64,000 nucleotides of DNA, taken from contig CM035160.1 in NCBI GenBank assembly GCA_020205615.1, positions 6,302,437 through 6,366,436 on the forward strand, read 5' to 3'. The notes below the pieces were generated by a model. The model saw nothing but the letters and a program-made list of their open reading frames with translations, made no database searches and had not been told where the DNA came from. The position numbers were made by a program, and so were the translations under genes. This DNA comes from Panax quinquefolius (taxonomy: Eukaryota; Streptophyta; Magnoliopsida; Apiales; Araliaceae). This document shows, piece by piece, positions 13,040 through 24,790 of the stretch; the stretch's first letter is position 1; each line of letters starts with the position of its first letter.

Positions 13040-13500
13040 AACGAGGTGATCACGGGTAAGCTATTTATAAATTCTTGCGAAGTTTATACCTTACTTGATC
13101 TGGGTGCTACCCATTCATTTATCTCTCCTGCATGTGCTCAACGCTTTAAACTTGACTCGGAGAAATTAGACTTTGACCTATCTGTGGAAACTCCGTTAGA
13201 AAAAACTTTCATCACATCCAATCGCTTATAAATCTTGTTTGATTCAAGTTGGCACCATCACCTTACCCGTTGACCTTATCTCTTTAAAGATACTTGCTTT
13301 TGATGTGATTTTAGGGATTGATTGGTTAACTACTCATCATGCCAAAATTGATTGTTTTCGTAAGGTTGTTAGTTTTCATATTCTAACCAACTTGTTGCAT
13401 GCAATTCAAGCAACTAAACCATTAAAATCAATCACCGCCATATCAAATCATAAACCTATTCGCTTTATTGAAAAACGGATGTCAAGCTTGCTTAGCCTGT
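13040..13500 (+). pseudogene. Aspartic protease domain of element A, damaged
   Basis: Two frames cover the domain. The active-site loop reads LLDLGATHSFISP near 13090-13125; family members have D-S/T-G here, so the residue after the catalytic aspartate is changed. The flap-side segment VILGIDWLTTHHAKIDC follows near 13300-13350 in a second frame (13239-13517). A stop at about 13229 separates them. It belongs to the pepsin-like retropepsins that cut the polyprotein. Confidence 0.82.
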
Positions 13501-13559
13501 GTTATGGATTTGAATAAAGACACGCCAAATTTGAATAATATTCTGTTATTATTATTGAC

Positions 13560-14290
13560 TTTCCCGACGTATTTCTGAAGAAATTCCGATCTACCCCCCG
13601 TAACGTGAAGATGAATTCTTTATTGATCTTGAACTCGGTACAAAGCCCATTTCTAAAACCCCATATCGAATGGCTCCTATTGAACTTCGTGGAGTTAAAG
13701 GTCCAACTACGAGAATTGTTGGACATCGGTTTCATTCGGCCCCAAGACATCTCCTCGGGGTGCTCTTGCTTTTATTCGTAGAAGAAGAAAGACGGAGTAT
13801 GCGACTTTGTATTGACTATCGGAATTGAACCATGTCACCATTAAGAATAGGTATCCTCTACCTCGTATTGATGACTTGTTTGACCCGATTTGCAAGGGCA
13901 CAATTCTTTTCAAAATTGATCTTCGCTTACGAATATCATCAATTTGAAGATTAGAATCGAGGATATTCCAAAGACGCCTTGAAACTCGATATGGGCATTA
14001 TGAATTCTTAGTCATGTCTTTCAGACTAACTAATGCTCCTGTGGCTTTCATGGATATGATGAACCGAGTATTTAAGGAATATTTATATCAGTTCGTTGTT
14101 GTTTTTATTGATGACATCCTCATATATTCCAAAAGTCGTGAAGATCATGAGCACCATTTGAAATTTAGGTACTCCAAAGGCTTCGTGAAAACAAACTATA
14201 TGCCAAATTGAAGAAATGCGAGTTCGGCTTGAGGAAGTAGCATTCTTTGGGCACGTGGTGTCGAAACATGGAGTATTTGTTGATCCGTGA
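13560..14290 (+). pseudogene. Reverse transcriptase domain of element A, frameshifted
   Basis: The palm motif reads [20 protein letters not shown] at about 14098-14157, matching the F/Y-x-D-D catalytic box of Ty3/gypsy reverse transcriptases. The preceding segment reads [20 protein letters not shown] (14014-14073). Upstream (13600-13990) the thumb and finger motifs are only readable by switching frames. No continuous reading frame spans the domain. Confidence 0.85.
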
Positions 14291-14479
14291 AGATTGAAGC
14301 AATACAAAGTTGGGAGCAACCAAGTCGGTGGTGAAGCACGTAGCTTTTTGGGCTTAGCGGTTATTATCGGAGATTCGTGGAAGGTTTTCTCGAATCGCTA
14401 CTCCATTAACCCAAATAACTCGGAAGGATACAAAATTCGTTTGGAGCGAAGAATGCGAGAAGAGTTTCCAAGAGCTTAA

Positions 14480-14905
14480 GAGGAGACTTATTTGACTGTT
14501 TCTAACAATACCATCCGGTTCGGATGGATTTGTTATCTCAAATGATGCTTGAGCAAAGGGTTAGGATGTGTTCTCATGCAACGTGGAAAGTCATAGCTTT
14601 ATGTCTCGCGACAACTTAAAGAATATGAGAGGAATTATCCTACTCATGATCTAGAGTTAGCGGCAAGATGCTTTCGCTTAAAGATCCGGAGGCACTATCT
14701 ATATGGGGAGAAAGTGGAGATATATTCGCACCATAAAAGCCTTAAATATTTCTTCACTCAAAAGAACTCAACATGCGGAACGACGTTGGCTCGAGCTATT
14801 GAAAGACTACGACACCACACTATTCAATACCATCCCGAAAAAGCGAACGTGGTAGGCGATGCGTTGAGTAGAAGATCATATCACGAGAAACAAGTGCGAT
14901 GATGT
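14480..14905 (+). pseudogene. RNase H domain of element A, frameshifted
   Basis: The frame 14714-14902 starts [18 protein letters not shown] and ends [10 protein letters not shown], the two edges of the RNase H region in plant gypsy elements. The aspartate normally in the EIYSDHKSL motif is a histidine here. The middle (about 14765-14800) is shifted out of frame. The C-terminal DALSRR box marks the junction to integrase. Confidence 0.82.
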
Positions 14906-15081
14906 CAAGTATACGATAGAACCAACTTTAATAGAAAAAGTTAAGGTTCTTTCGAGCCACCGAATCGGGAAATGATGCGTATGAAGAAGAAAGTACAAGA
15001 ATGAGCTATTCCTAAGCGAGAATTGATGAAGAAGGAATACTTCGAGTCCACTCTAGACTTTGTGTTCCTAACGACTCTGAT

Positions 15082-16145
15082 TTGAAGTACAAGATTATGA
15101 TGGAGGCACACAATACACCATTTGCAATCCATCCTGGAAGTACTAAAATGTATCGTGATCTTCGACATACATTTTGGTGGAACAATATGAAGAGAGATAT
15201 TGCAAAGTTTATCTCGATGTGTTTAACTTGTCAACGTGTAAAGGCGGAGCATCTAGTACCTAAGGGTCCGTTGCAACCACTTGAGATTCCGAAATGGAAG
15301 TGGGAACACATTACCATGGATTTAGATTCTGGTCTTCCTACGGTTTCTCAAGGCATCAATGCTATTTGGGTTATTGTTGATAGATTAACCAAGTTCCGCT
15401 CATTTCTTGCCGACACGGAGACTTATTCCTTGAAACGTCTTGCTTAGTATATGCGTGAATGAGATTGTGAGGTTGCATGGCATGCATGTATCCATAGTTT
15501 CGGATCGTGACCCAAGATTCACTTCAAGATTTTGGGTTAGCTTGCAAAAAGCTATGGGCACGGATTTACGATTTAGTTCGGCATACCATCCTCAAACGGA
15601 CGGACAATCAGAGAGGACTATTCAAACTCTTGAAGATCTATTAAGACTCGTGTCCTGACTTCAAGGCGCTTAGGATAAGTATTTACCATTGGTGGAATTC
15701 TCCTACAACAACAGCTTATCGAGAAAGTATAGGTGTGGCTCCATTTGAAGCATTATATGGACGAAAGTGTTTCTCTCCAATATGTTGGGATGAGGTGGGT
15801 GAAACAACATTGTTGGGACCCGAAGTTAAATGCGATATAACTACCGAAAAGATCCAAATGATTCGACAACGTATACAAACGGCACAAGATCGACAAAAGA
15901 GTTATGCGGATCTTCATCGAAAGGACATGGAATTTAGTATATGGGATCATGTATTATTGCAAGTTGCTCCATGGAAGGGAGTTACAAGATTTGGGAAGAG
16001 GGGAAAGCTCAATCCACGATTTATTGGTCCATTTCAAATTCTTGATCGAGTAGGAAATGTAGCATATAGACTCGCGTTACCTCAAAGAGTATGTCTCGTG
16101 TTCATAATGTGTTTCACATATCGTGCTTACGTCATAAATATGTGA
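15082..16145 (+). pseudogene. Integrase of element A, in three broken frames
   Basis: Integrase joins the cDNA to the target. The frame 15082-15447 holds the HHCC zinc-binding region (H...H in HNTPFAIHPGS and RHTFWW, then CLTCQR) and the first catalytic aspartate (MDLDSGLP). A stop at 15445-15447 separates it from the frame 15440-15658, which has the second catalytic segment [13 protein letters not shown] and the [14 protein letters not shown] box. A third frame (15735-16145) carries EALYGRKCFSPI and the GPF-type motif KLNPRFIGPFQILDRVG. All catalytic parts are present but not in one frame. Confidence 0.88.
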
Positions 16146-16159
16146 AAGACCCGAACCAC

Positions 16160-16390
16160 GTTATAGAGTTAGAACCGAACGAGATATAAAGAAGACTTAA
16201 CGTATGAGGAGGTACTGTCCAAGATCTTGGATAGGAAGGAGCATGTCCTACGCCAAGAAAGGTCATACCACAAGTTAAAGTTTTGTGGAGGAATCATGCT
16301 ATAGAGGAAATGACCTGGGAATTGGAAACGGAAATGAAAGCGAGGTATCCTCACCTTTTCGAAACACCAGATACGTACGTCAATTTCGAG
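16160..16390 (+). pseudogene. Chromodomain remnant at the end of element A
   Basis: After the integrase tail, codons in changing frames give NHVIELEPNEI, DRKEHVL and EMTWELETEMKARYPHLF, ending just before the polypurine tract. In Tekay-type chromoviruses a chromodomain occupies this place and is thought to guide insertion to heterochromatin. Stops and frame changes show it is dead. The clade call rests on this segment and on element layout. Confidence 0.7.
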
Positions 16391-16403
16391 GACGAAATTT
16401 CAT

Positions 16404-16416
16404 AAGGATGGGAGGT
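16404..16416 (+). other. Polypurine tract of element A
   Basis: AAGGATGGGAGGT lies directly before the 3' LTR start. It serves as plus-strand primer in LTR elements. An almost identical tract lies before the LTR at 617. Confidence 0.75.
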
Positions 16417-19017
16417 TGTAAGACCTCAACTTATTATTATTGAAATTTAATTTTCTTTATTTTGAAATAGTAAGGGTTGATTTGATTAATGTGGATTGTT
16501 ATGGGTAAAATACGTAAATATTTTAAAATAAGCGAGTGGTTATAAAATATTCATTGTTGTCGGGGAATATTCGTTTGGTCGTGGAATATTTTTGGCCATC
16601 GAGGGAATATTCGTGATGCAACGGTAGCCTAGCCTTTTGGGGTCCCATAACTGAAAGCGATTGGATGAAGAAAACGACAAATATAAGTTGTTTAAAAATA
16701 ACGGCGTAGTTATTACCAAGTAATATCTTGTTAAAATACTCGGTGGTTAAAACACGAGAAGACACTCAGTATTGCACCAATTATTGATTATTACGTAAAA
16801 GCCACTACTCAATAATGGTTACGATAATTAATTGCTCATTTTATTTTATTGATTCTTTGCGTTGATATTTTATATTCTTTGTTGTTTCAATAATTGTCAT
16901 TACACAAGATTTTTCATTATCAAAGCAATAATTCATATTATCTCGAATAATATTATTAGATAACATTATTGGCAATGTCTAGAAAGTTACATCAGGAGAG
17001 GTTTGGTCACCTAATCATTGCGCCAAGAAGTGAGAAATTCTTATTGGAAAGCCCTCTGCTTTCTGAACCCGCTGCGGTTGTCAATATTGTGATTCTCAGA
17101 ATATTATTTGTGAATAATTAATTATTGATTCATATGATGAGGAAAATATTGATTTTATGTGGATATAGATGGAGAAAATTTTTAATGTGACAATTGTTGA
17201 AAATTGAAATTTTATCTTTTTCGATAAAATAATTCATTTAAATATATTATTATATTTTAATAATATAATAATGGTGATATTTTTACAACGAATGTGGGAT
17301 ATATGAGTATCTGAGGAGGAAGAGTATTTTTGTTGCAATAAATGTTTAAAACATGTTAAACATGTCGGTGGACCCCATTTATTGTCGAAATTTGATTATA
17401 GCATGTAAAATCGTCTGTTTGTGGATTTGGTCAATTTTATTTGGAATTTGGGAAAACTTTCTTCCGAAAAGTTGTAGAGAATTGAATTTTCTATAAAAAG
17501 TCGCAAGAGATTCAATTTTTTCGATAAAAGGGCTATTTATTATGAATTATTGAAGTTCCGAAGCTCCGAAATAATTAATTTTTGGAAGTTTTAATTATTT
17601 ATTTTATGAAAAACGTTTTTTTTCTTACTTTTCTAGAAGGTGGCATGTGGGAAATGCTAGGAGCTGAATTCTAAAGTGGGCGTATGAATTTGATATATAT
17701 ATATATATTAATTTATTAAATTTTCTGCTTTGGTGTTCTAAGCATTTTCCTATAAATAGGGTGCTTAGGTTAGAATTGAAAATCACACCGAAATCTGAAG
17801 TTTTCTCTCTATATTATCGGCGCATTCTTGTGAGTATTTTGAGTATTGCTATACTGGTCTGAGTTCAAGTCATAGCCTTTATATCCTGTTTTTACTAGAA
17901 AGACTGTCTTTGTGAGGTAAGGGATATTTTATTTTTTTCAGAATGATATTATTTCTTCAATATCATTATCTTTGAAATATTGATCTGAAGTTTTTATCAA
18001 ATTTGGAACTTTTGGTGTCGAAGTTACTATTCACGTATCTGACTATTCACATATCGACCTTATTCACGAATCGACACTATTCATCGAAAAATAAAAATTT
18101 TCCTTTTTCGCCTAAAATATCTATTGTGGATACTAGCTTTGATTGTATCCATGTTTTGATCATTCTTGAATTTTACACCACTATAATTATTTTTTTTGAG
18201 GATTTTTTGGACATGGATAAAACAAAGTACGAATCCTTAATCCTTAATCCTTGTCATTTTGTTTCACTTTGGATTCGTTTTTTAAAAATATTTTCATCAT
18301 CCTCGGTCTTAAATGATGATATTATTGAATATCTTTGGCTCAGTAGTGCGAAAGATGAATGATTTCGATGAATATCTTTGGCCCGTAGTGCTGAAGATGA
18401 ACATGTGTTTAGATGAAGCATGACCAAATCGATGAATATCTTTGGCACAGTAGTGCAAAGATGAATATTTGATTCCGGATATATATTGATTGATGTTACT
18501 GAGGATAAAAGATCGACGGTGAACTTTTAAATTTATACATAGAAGATAGTAGTTTGCATTCTCTACTTAACTCTTCTAATGAATTATTATTTCATTGCGA
18601 ATATTGATTTAAAACTTGTTGTCTATTGTATTCTATTTGATTTTTCCTCTGTTGAAGACTAATGATAATTTGTTGTATATTATCTTAGTCATAATATTCT
18701 TCTTTGGGCTAGTTGAGCTCACCCTTTTCTTTTTTGTTCCATTTTTCTTCTCGTGAGGCGAGAATATAATGCGAGTGCAGTCTGGGAATATGGAATGAAG
18801 GTTCTAGAGAGTTGTTTTGTAGTCCTCACCATTTTGTGTAGAATAATGTATCAATAAATGTGATGAGAATTTATTTGAGTATAGATATTGTCTGAAGATA
18901 ATATTTGTATTCAAACTCATAATTTTACTTTGTTGTAATAATAAAGTTGTAGTTGTTTACGTACCATGTATTAACAACTTCGAAATGGGTGATGTATACC
19001 TATTTTGGGGCGTCACA
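16417..19017 (+). mobile_element. 3' LTR of element A
   Basis: It starts TGTAAGACCTCAAC and ends GGGGCGTCACA, about 2.60 kb, and matches the 5' LTR 4048-6632 over its whole length. It has a TATA box at 17751-17758 and a short array of TTTGGC...GTAGTGCAAAGATGA units at about 18325-18470. TTTGA follows (19018-19022), completing the element's target duplication. Confidence 0.9.
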
Positions 19018-20342
19018 TTTGAGTTTTTATAAATAACGTCAGAAGTTATTACCGAATTAACACCGTTGGAATACACGGTGGTTAAAATACGATGTCTGGC
19101 GTGAAGTTGCACAAAGAAAGACACCAGATTGCACAAGATTTTTTTTCAATTATTGATTCTTACGTGAGAAGGCCTTTTCAATAATTATTACGATAATTCT
19201 TGCTCAATATTTTATTTTATTGAATCAATAATTGTTGCGTTGATATTTTATATTATTGTTGTTTCAATAATTATCACCGCACAAGATTTCTCATTATCAG
19301 ATCAATAATTCATATTATTTGAATAATATTATTAGATAGCATTATTGGTAATGTCTAGAAAGTTCTGTCAAGGAGAGGTTTGATAACCTAATTATGCGCC
19401 AGTAAGGAGAAATTCTTATTGGAAAGCCCCCTTTTCTGAGGAGCTACCGGTTGTCATAATTGTGGTTCTGTAATATTATTTGTGAATAATTAATTATTGA
19501 TTTATATCATAAGGAAATATTTTTTTGATGTGGATATAAATGATGGATTTATTTATGTGGTTATAAATGAAGGAATTAATGTTGAGGTATTTTATCAGTA
19601 TTTTGTCCGGATTGGAGGTATTAAAAGATCAAATCGGTTCTTCTTACGAATTTTATTATGTGAGTTAAAATATTTAATCCGACCGTTGGATCGTTGTAAT
19701 TTTTGGATATGTTATACATATATAAGTTGAGTATATGTCCACAAATTTTGAACCGTTAAAAATGAGCGTATAATTTGTTATGAATTTTAAGAGGTAACTG
19801 ATTCGAAAATTAGGTTTTGGTGGAAAATTCTAGAATTGAGTGGGCCCCACTCTTGGTTGTTGAGGAAGATGACTGATTTTTGGTGGGTGGAATAGTAGCA
19901 GGTAACTTCGGCGTGCTAACATTTTCTTATAAATAGAGGGCTAAGTTAGAATTGAAAATCACACCAGAATTCATAAGTTTTCTCTCTTTTTCTCTCTAGA
20001 TTATCGAGTGTATTTTGTGAGTATTTAGATACTTGGTGAGTTGCTATTTATCAGTGCAAGTTTCCTTCAGCGTCATATCCGATATCTAGTCAGAAGTGCT
20101 GCTCTTTTGAGGTAACGGATTGTAAGGGATATTAAGGGATTTCTTCATAATGATGTTATTCTTTCAATATCATTATACTGAAATATTGGTATGGATTTTA
20201 TTGTAGAATTTCTACCTTTTTGAGTCGGGGTTACTATTCACGATATCGACCTTATTCACGTATCGACACTTATTATTCATGTATATGGCACTATTTACGT
20301 ATATGACATTATTTACGATATCTGATCTATGTATTTAATACG

Positions 20343-20526
20343 AATCTTACTATTCACGAGTTACTATTCATGAGTTACTATTCACGAGTTATTATTCATG
20401 AGTTACTATTCACGAGTTACTATTCATGAGTTACTATTCATGAGTTACTATTCACGAGTTACTATTCACGAGTTATTATTCATGAGTTATTATTCATGAG
20501 TTACTATTCACGGGTACTATTCACGA
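20343..20526 (+). repeat. 14-bp tandem array GAGTTACTATTCAC in LTR C
   Basis: About 13 head-to-tail copies of a 14-bp unit GAGTTACTATTCAY are present, with some copies changed to GAGTTATTATTCAT. Shorter, less regular versions occur in the other LTRs (about 2110-2180). It is the most regular short satellite of the window. Confidence 0.9.
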
Positions 20527-20878
20527 AAAAAAATTGGTTTTTTTTTTCTGACCAAATTATCGTTGATTTATGATTGTTGCTCTTGAAAATAAATGCAGTT
20601 GTTGATCATATTGTTTTTATTATCATATATAACATTTTTATAACCCTGATGTTGAATTTATCTTTTACTTGAGTGTAAAGATGGGTAGATTATTGGTATG
20701 ATCGTGACTATGTGTTCTCTTTGGCCAGTAGTGCAAAGTTGAATTGCTGACTGATATGATCATGACCATTGAATTTACAATTGAATATCTTTAACTTAGG
20801 TGCAAAGGTGAATTGATCAACATGGTTATAATTATTGTTTATATAAATTCTGAAATGATTATATATTTCTTTGAGATA

Positions 20879-21310
20879 TTAATATATTTGGCCTGTAGTG
20901 CAAATATGAACTGTTGATGAATATATTTGGCCTGTAGTGCAAATATGAACTGTTAAAGAATATCTTTGGCCGTAGTGCAAAGATGACCTGTTATTGAATA
21001 TCTTTGGCTGTTGGCTCAGTAGTGCAAAGATGACACTGTTGTTGAATATCTTTTTGCTGTGTAGTGCGAAGATGAAATGATAATGAATATCTTTAGCACA
21101 TGAGCAGAATGCAAGATGAATTATTGATGAATATCTTTGGCTCGTGTCTGCAAAGATGACTTGTTGTTGAATATCTTTGGCTGTAGTGCAAAAGATGATT
21201 TGTTGATGAATATCTTTGGATCGTGTCTGCAAAGATGACTGTTGTTGAATATCTTTGGCTGTAGTGCAAAGATGACTTGTTGATGAATATCTTTGGCCAG
21301 TAGTGCGAGG
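20879..21310 (+). repeat. About 40-bp tandem array in LTR C
   Basis: About 11 imperfect copies of a 39-40-bp unit with the core AATATCTTTGGC...GTAGTGCAAAGATGA are seen. Smaller arrays of the same unit lie at 2540-2820, 5945-6090 and 18325-18470. Variation between copies is concentrated in the few bases between TTTGGC and AGTGC. Confidence 0.85.
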
Positions 21311-22571
21311 ATAAATTTATTAGTATGATTATGAACATGAGCGTGATTTGGTATAACCATGATCTTTGATGTTTCGTGATGAAAATTATCTTTGTCTGGA
21401 TGAGAAAAGGAATTTAGAACCGCAATTACGATTATGAGTTATACATGTGATTGTGGATGCCGAGGAATTTATTGATTGATGTTACAGAATAAAACATTGT
21501 TGGTGGACTTTTAACATGGAGAAGATAATAGATTTTATGGTCTATTTGACTCTTCTAATGGATTGCTTCGTTCACATATGACTATGGTTAAAAAGTTTTA
21601 TCATCTACCATATGTTCTAAATCTACGATCTATTATCGATGAAGGCTATTGATAATTTAATTATCTTTAGTCATGATATTCTTTATTGAGCTAGTTGTGC
21701 TCACCCTTTTGCTTCACAATTCCTTTCGTGTAATAAAAGTGTAGTTGGGTCGATTTGGGGATAACGAGGGAATAGAATCGTGGTCTATAGTTTGTTGAGG
21801 ATGAGGTGAACTCAACTTTGGAAGGGTGTTTTGCCACTATCGTATAAGATGTCTAATGACATACAACCTCGAGTCATCATAAGAGCGTGGTTGTGCTCAT
21901 CCACTCCACTTCTTTGAGTATATATCTGAGCACTACCTATATAATCTTGGTGTTTGTTTTGAAGTATAATTCTCAATTAGAGACAATGGAGATAATGATA
22001 TGTCAAGAGAAGACTCACCATTGGAAAAAATATGATAAGAATCTTCTCATTTTTCTTTGGGGTCTATTAGATTGACTAAGGATAATTACGTGGCCATATG
22101 ATATCTATCATAACCTGAGCGCATGGACTCCCATGCACGAAGGTTTCTTTGAGCACTTTCCAAATATTCTAATTTCTAAAACAGTTTTTGACTGTACCTT
22201 TATATAAGGTGTCATTGTGACGTGCTATCCAAGGTTGGGACATGAGTCACGGACATGAGTCACAGTTGGTATATATTTGTATCAAAACTCACAGCATTGA
22301 TGTTGTTGTATTTTGCACGACAATTGTTGTAATAAAGTTGTAGTTGTTTTCTGTACCATGTATTTGGCGACTCAGAATGGGTTGGATGGAATGGACCTTT
22401 TTGGGTTGTCACAGGTATATACAATCTGTGCAGACTGTACATACATTTTTTTTATAGGTATCCAAATCACTCCAAAATATTGTATTATGGAAAAATTTCA
22501 GTTGCATAAAATATTAAATATTTTTTTGTAGTTGTTTTAAAAAAAAATAAAAAAATTGGGGTCCATTTTTA

Positions 22572-22597
22572 ATCAGGTCCGAGAGTCCGGACCTGAT
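22572..22597. repeat. Perfect 10-bp inverted repeat beside a TA microsatellite
   Basis: ATCAGGTCCG (22572-22581) and CGGACCTGAT (22588-22597) form a perfect hairpin with a 6-base loop. It is followed by an AT dinucleotide run (about 22606-22641). I do not recognise the element it may belong to; no CTRR end follows, so it is not a clear Helitron end. Confidence 0.7.
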
Positions 22598-22602
22598 CCG
22601 TA

Positions 22603-22645
<43 letters not shown>

Positions 22646-22704
22646 TCGCACAATAAAAAAATATACTTAATTATTTATATGAACAGAGAATAACACATAA
22701 AGTA

Positions 22705-22963
22705 CTCCTTACGTCCCAAACTAATTGTTTAGTTTTGATTTTTTAAAGTCAAATTGACCATTTTTAAAATTAATCTTTTTACTTTTTTTGCTAAAATATA
22801 GGTGAAGAGATTATATCCAAAAGAAAGTATATATCAATTTATTAATAATCCCAACTTTTATAAATTAAGAAATATATTTATATATGCTTAATTATTAATT
22901 TTAAAAATAGTTAATTTGACTTAAAAAAATTAAAATTGAACAATTAATTTGAGACGGAAGGAG
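22705..22963. mobile_element. Stowaway-like MITE
   Basis: The termini CTCCTTACGTCCCAAACTAA and TTAATTTGAGACGGAAGGAG are imperfect inverted repeats of the Stowaway type (consensus CTCCCTCCGTCCC). TA flanks it on both sides (22703-22704 and 22964-22965), the target duplication of Tc1/mariner-type MITEs. Length 259 bp, AT-rich, no coding capacity. Confidence 0.85.
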
Positions 22964-23766
22964 TATATACTTTGACCAATTAATAGGCAAATTCAATAAA
23001 AAGATGTAATGAAAATGCCATCTAAATTCCCTACCAATTCTAACCGGGCAACAAAACATCCAAACAAAATATAAAGGAAAATATATATAATGCATATTTA
23101 TGTTGATTTTTTAATTGTTAGATAAATATTAATAATAATTTTTTAGAGATATCTATAATAAATATGATTCTCCTATAATTTTTATAAGTTTCACAATAAT
23201 AATTTAACATAAATTTACCGCAATATATAATAGAATGACTCAAACAAAAATAGAAACATCCGGATAAAACAAGGCACCAGCCAATACATCTCGCAAAATC
23301 ATAAAATCAACCCCAAAATTTAGGAAAAACATAATATTTTTAATGTTTCTTTTTAATTGATGTTTTAAGAACAAAATATAAAAATTAAAAATATAATTAA
23401 TACGTTGTCTGGACCAAATGGTTATACAATTTCAATGTCACATTTTCACATTTATTATTGAAAATATATTAAAGAGAAACAATTTAGCATTTAATATATG
23501 GAATAATACAAAAAACTCAATTATTATTAAAATCTCCAAATAATAAATAAAAATGAAACAATTTTATTATCTAAAAAGACAAATACAAAGTAATGGAGCC
23601 GAGTATAATACCTCTTGTAGTCGGCACACATAAATTGGACGGTTGGAGTAGCATACACTTGTCAAAGGAGCAGCTTCACACCGTAATTTGCGCTTGCTTA
23701 AATTTAATAATCATATGATGTAAAGAATGTTTTAACTAAAACTTAGACTAACGAATAACGATTATA

Positions 23767-24032
23767 CTCCCTCCCTCCCTCCCTCCCTCCTATTTAAATG
23801 ATCTTTTAGAGATGAACACACCCATTAAGATAATAATTAAAAAATATTAAATATAGTATTCATTTATTTATAATACCCTTAAATTATTAATGAGTTTAAA
23901 GTACTAAAAAAAATAGGTAGAGAAATGAGGAGATTTTTAAAAAATTATCATTAATTCTCTTAAATTTGAACAAAAATTAAATAATTAGAGCATAAATAAA
24001 AAAAAATTTATTTAAATAGAGACGGAGAAGAG
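23767..24032. mobile_element. Second Stowaway-like MITE with an expanded CTCC end
   Basis: The left end CTCCCTCC has been expanded to a CTCC microsatellite (about 23767-23790) and then reads TATTTAAATGATCTTTTA. The right end reads TTTAAATAGAGACGGAGAAGAG. TA flanks both sides (23765-23766, 24033-24034). Length about 266 bp. Confidence 0.75.
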
Positions 24033-24790
24033 TAATTAAAAATATTTAATTTTTAAGTGGTGTTTGTCTATCTTATAATATTTCGGTACCAGAGTAAAAT
24101 ATAATTTAATATTTCTACTTTATATTACTTTTGTTCAAATATAATTTAAGATTTCCCATATCCAAATAGAGGTTATACTTGTATGTTTCTTCTCCCATTA
24201 TTCCGCAGCCTTGTTTTCTCTCTAATTTTTGTAAAAATAATTTTACTTTTTTTTTTAAAAACTGAAAAAAGTACTATTATAAAAAATACAATTTATAATA
24301 GTATATGTAATCAAGGTTCATAGATCACCTCCTTCTCCTTCGACCTTCAAAAAAAGAAAAAGTTCTTAGATCACCTTAAAACATACAAATAAGGTTAGAT
24401 TTGCAATTTAGTCCCTGGCTTATTTATTAGTTACGCAGCCTCCAAGTTATTATTAACCTTCAGATCCAGCATAGGAAGAAGACAGTTTCGTGAGTTCTCA
24501 CTGGTAGTAGTAGTAGTTACATGCGCATAATTCTTGCTTAATTTTACCCAAACTAGATAAGCCCATTACTGGTACTGGAAGGTGCAATAAAAGAGCTTTT
24601 TTTTCTTCTTCTAAATCAAATTCCGATCATAATTTTTTGTCGAGTGTGGAAATTAAGCATTTTTTTACGCTATGTCAATTGGGTTTTTGTCATTTCCATG
24701 AAATTCTAAAACCCATTACTGGATTAATATTGGGACCAAGTTCAGACGTTATGGGGTTGAATTGATATTTCTCCCCTCACAAAAGAGGTC
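24033..24790 (+). promoter_or_regulatory. Presumed promoter and 5' UTR of the PIEZO gene
   Basis: This AT-rich stretch lies between the MITE and the start codon. No open frame or clear TATA box could be fixed by eye; a CT-rich segment typical of plant 5' UTRs occurs near 24325-24360 and 24600-24620. The exact transcription start and any 5' UTR intron cannot be read from sequence alone. Confidence 0.4.

Larger units (their letters stand above)
4048..19017 (+). mobile_element. Full-length Ty3/gypsy retrotransposon 'A' (Tekay-type chromovirus), decayed, with a nested insertion
   Basis: The element is bounded by a perfect 5-bp target duplication TTTGA (4043-4047 and 19018-19022). Its parts in order are a 5' LTR (4048-6632), an iMet primer-binding site (6635-6646), a nested solo LTR (6659-11666), gag, protease, reverse transcriptase, RNase H, integrase and chromodomain remnants (11828-16390), a polypurine tract (16404-16416) and a 3' LTR (16417-19017). 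All coding domains are frameshifted. Domain order (integrase last, chromodomain at the end) and the long LTRs fit the Tekay/Del clade of plant chromoviruses. Without the nested insertion it would be about 10 kb. It sits inside solo LTR C. Confidence 0.92.
19023..22413 (+). mobile_element. Solo gypsy LTR 'C', right part
   Basis: It continues the LTR begun at 3783. It holds a TATA box (19928-19935), a 14-bp tandem array, a roughly 40-bp tandem array and the closing CCATGTATTTGGCGACTC segment shared with the LTR at 617-3360. It ends TTGTCACA and is followed by GGTAT (22414-22418), matching 3778-3782. Together the parts make an LTR of about 3.65 kb, longer than its relatives because of the two arrays. 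Confidence 0.85.

Noticed and set aside
20343..21310. Regular repeats resembling a CRISPR array
   Set aside because: They are head-to-tail satellites with no unique spacers, inside a plant LTR, and related arrays occur in the sister LTRs.
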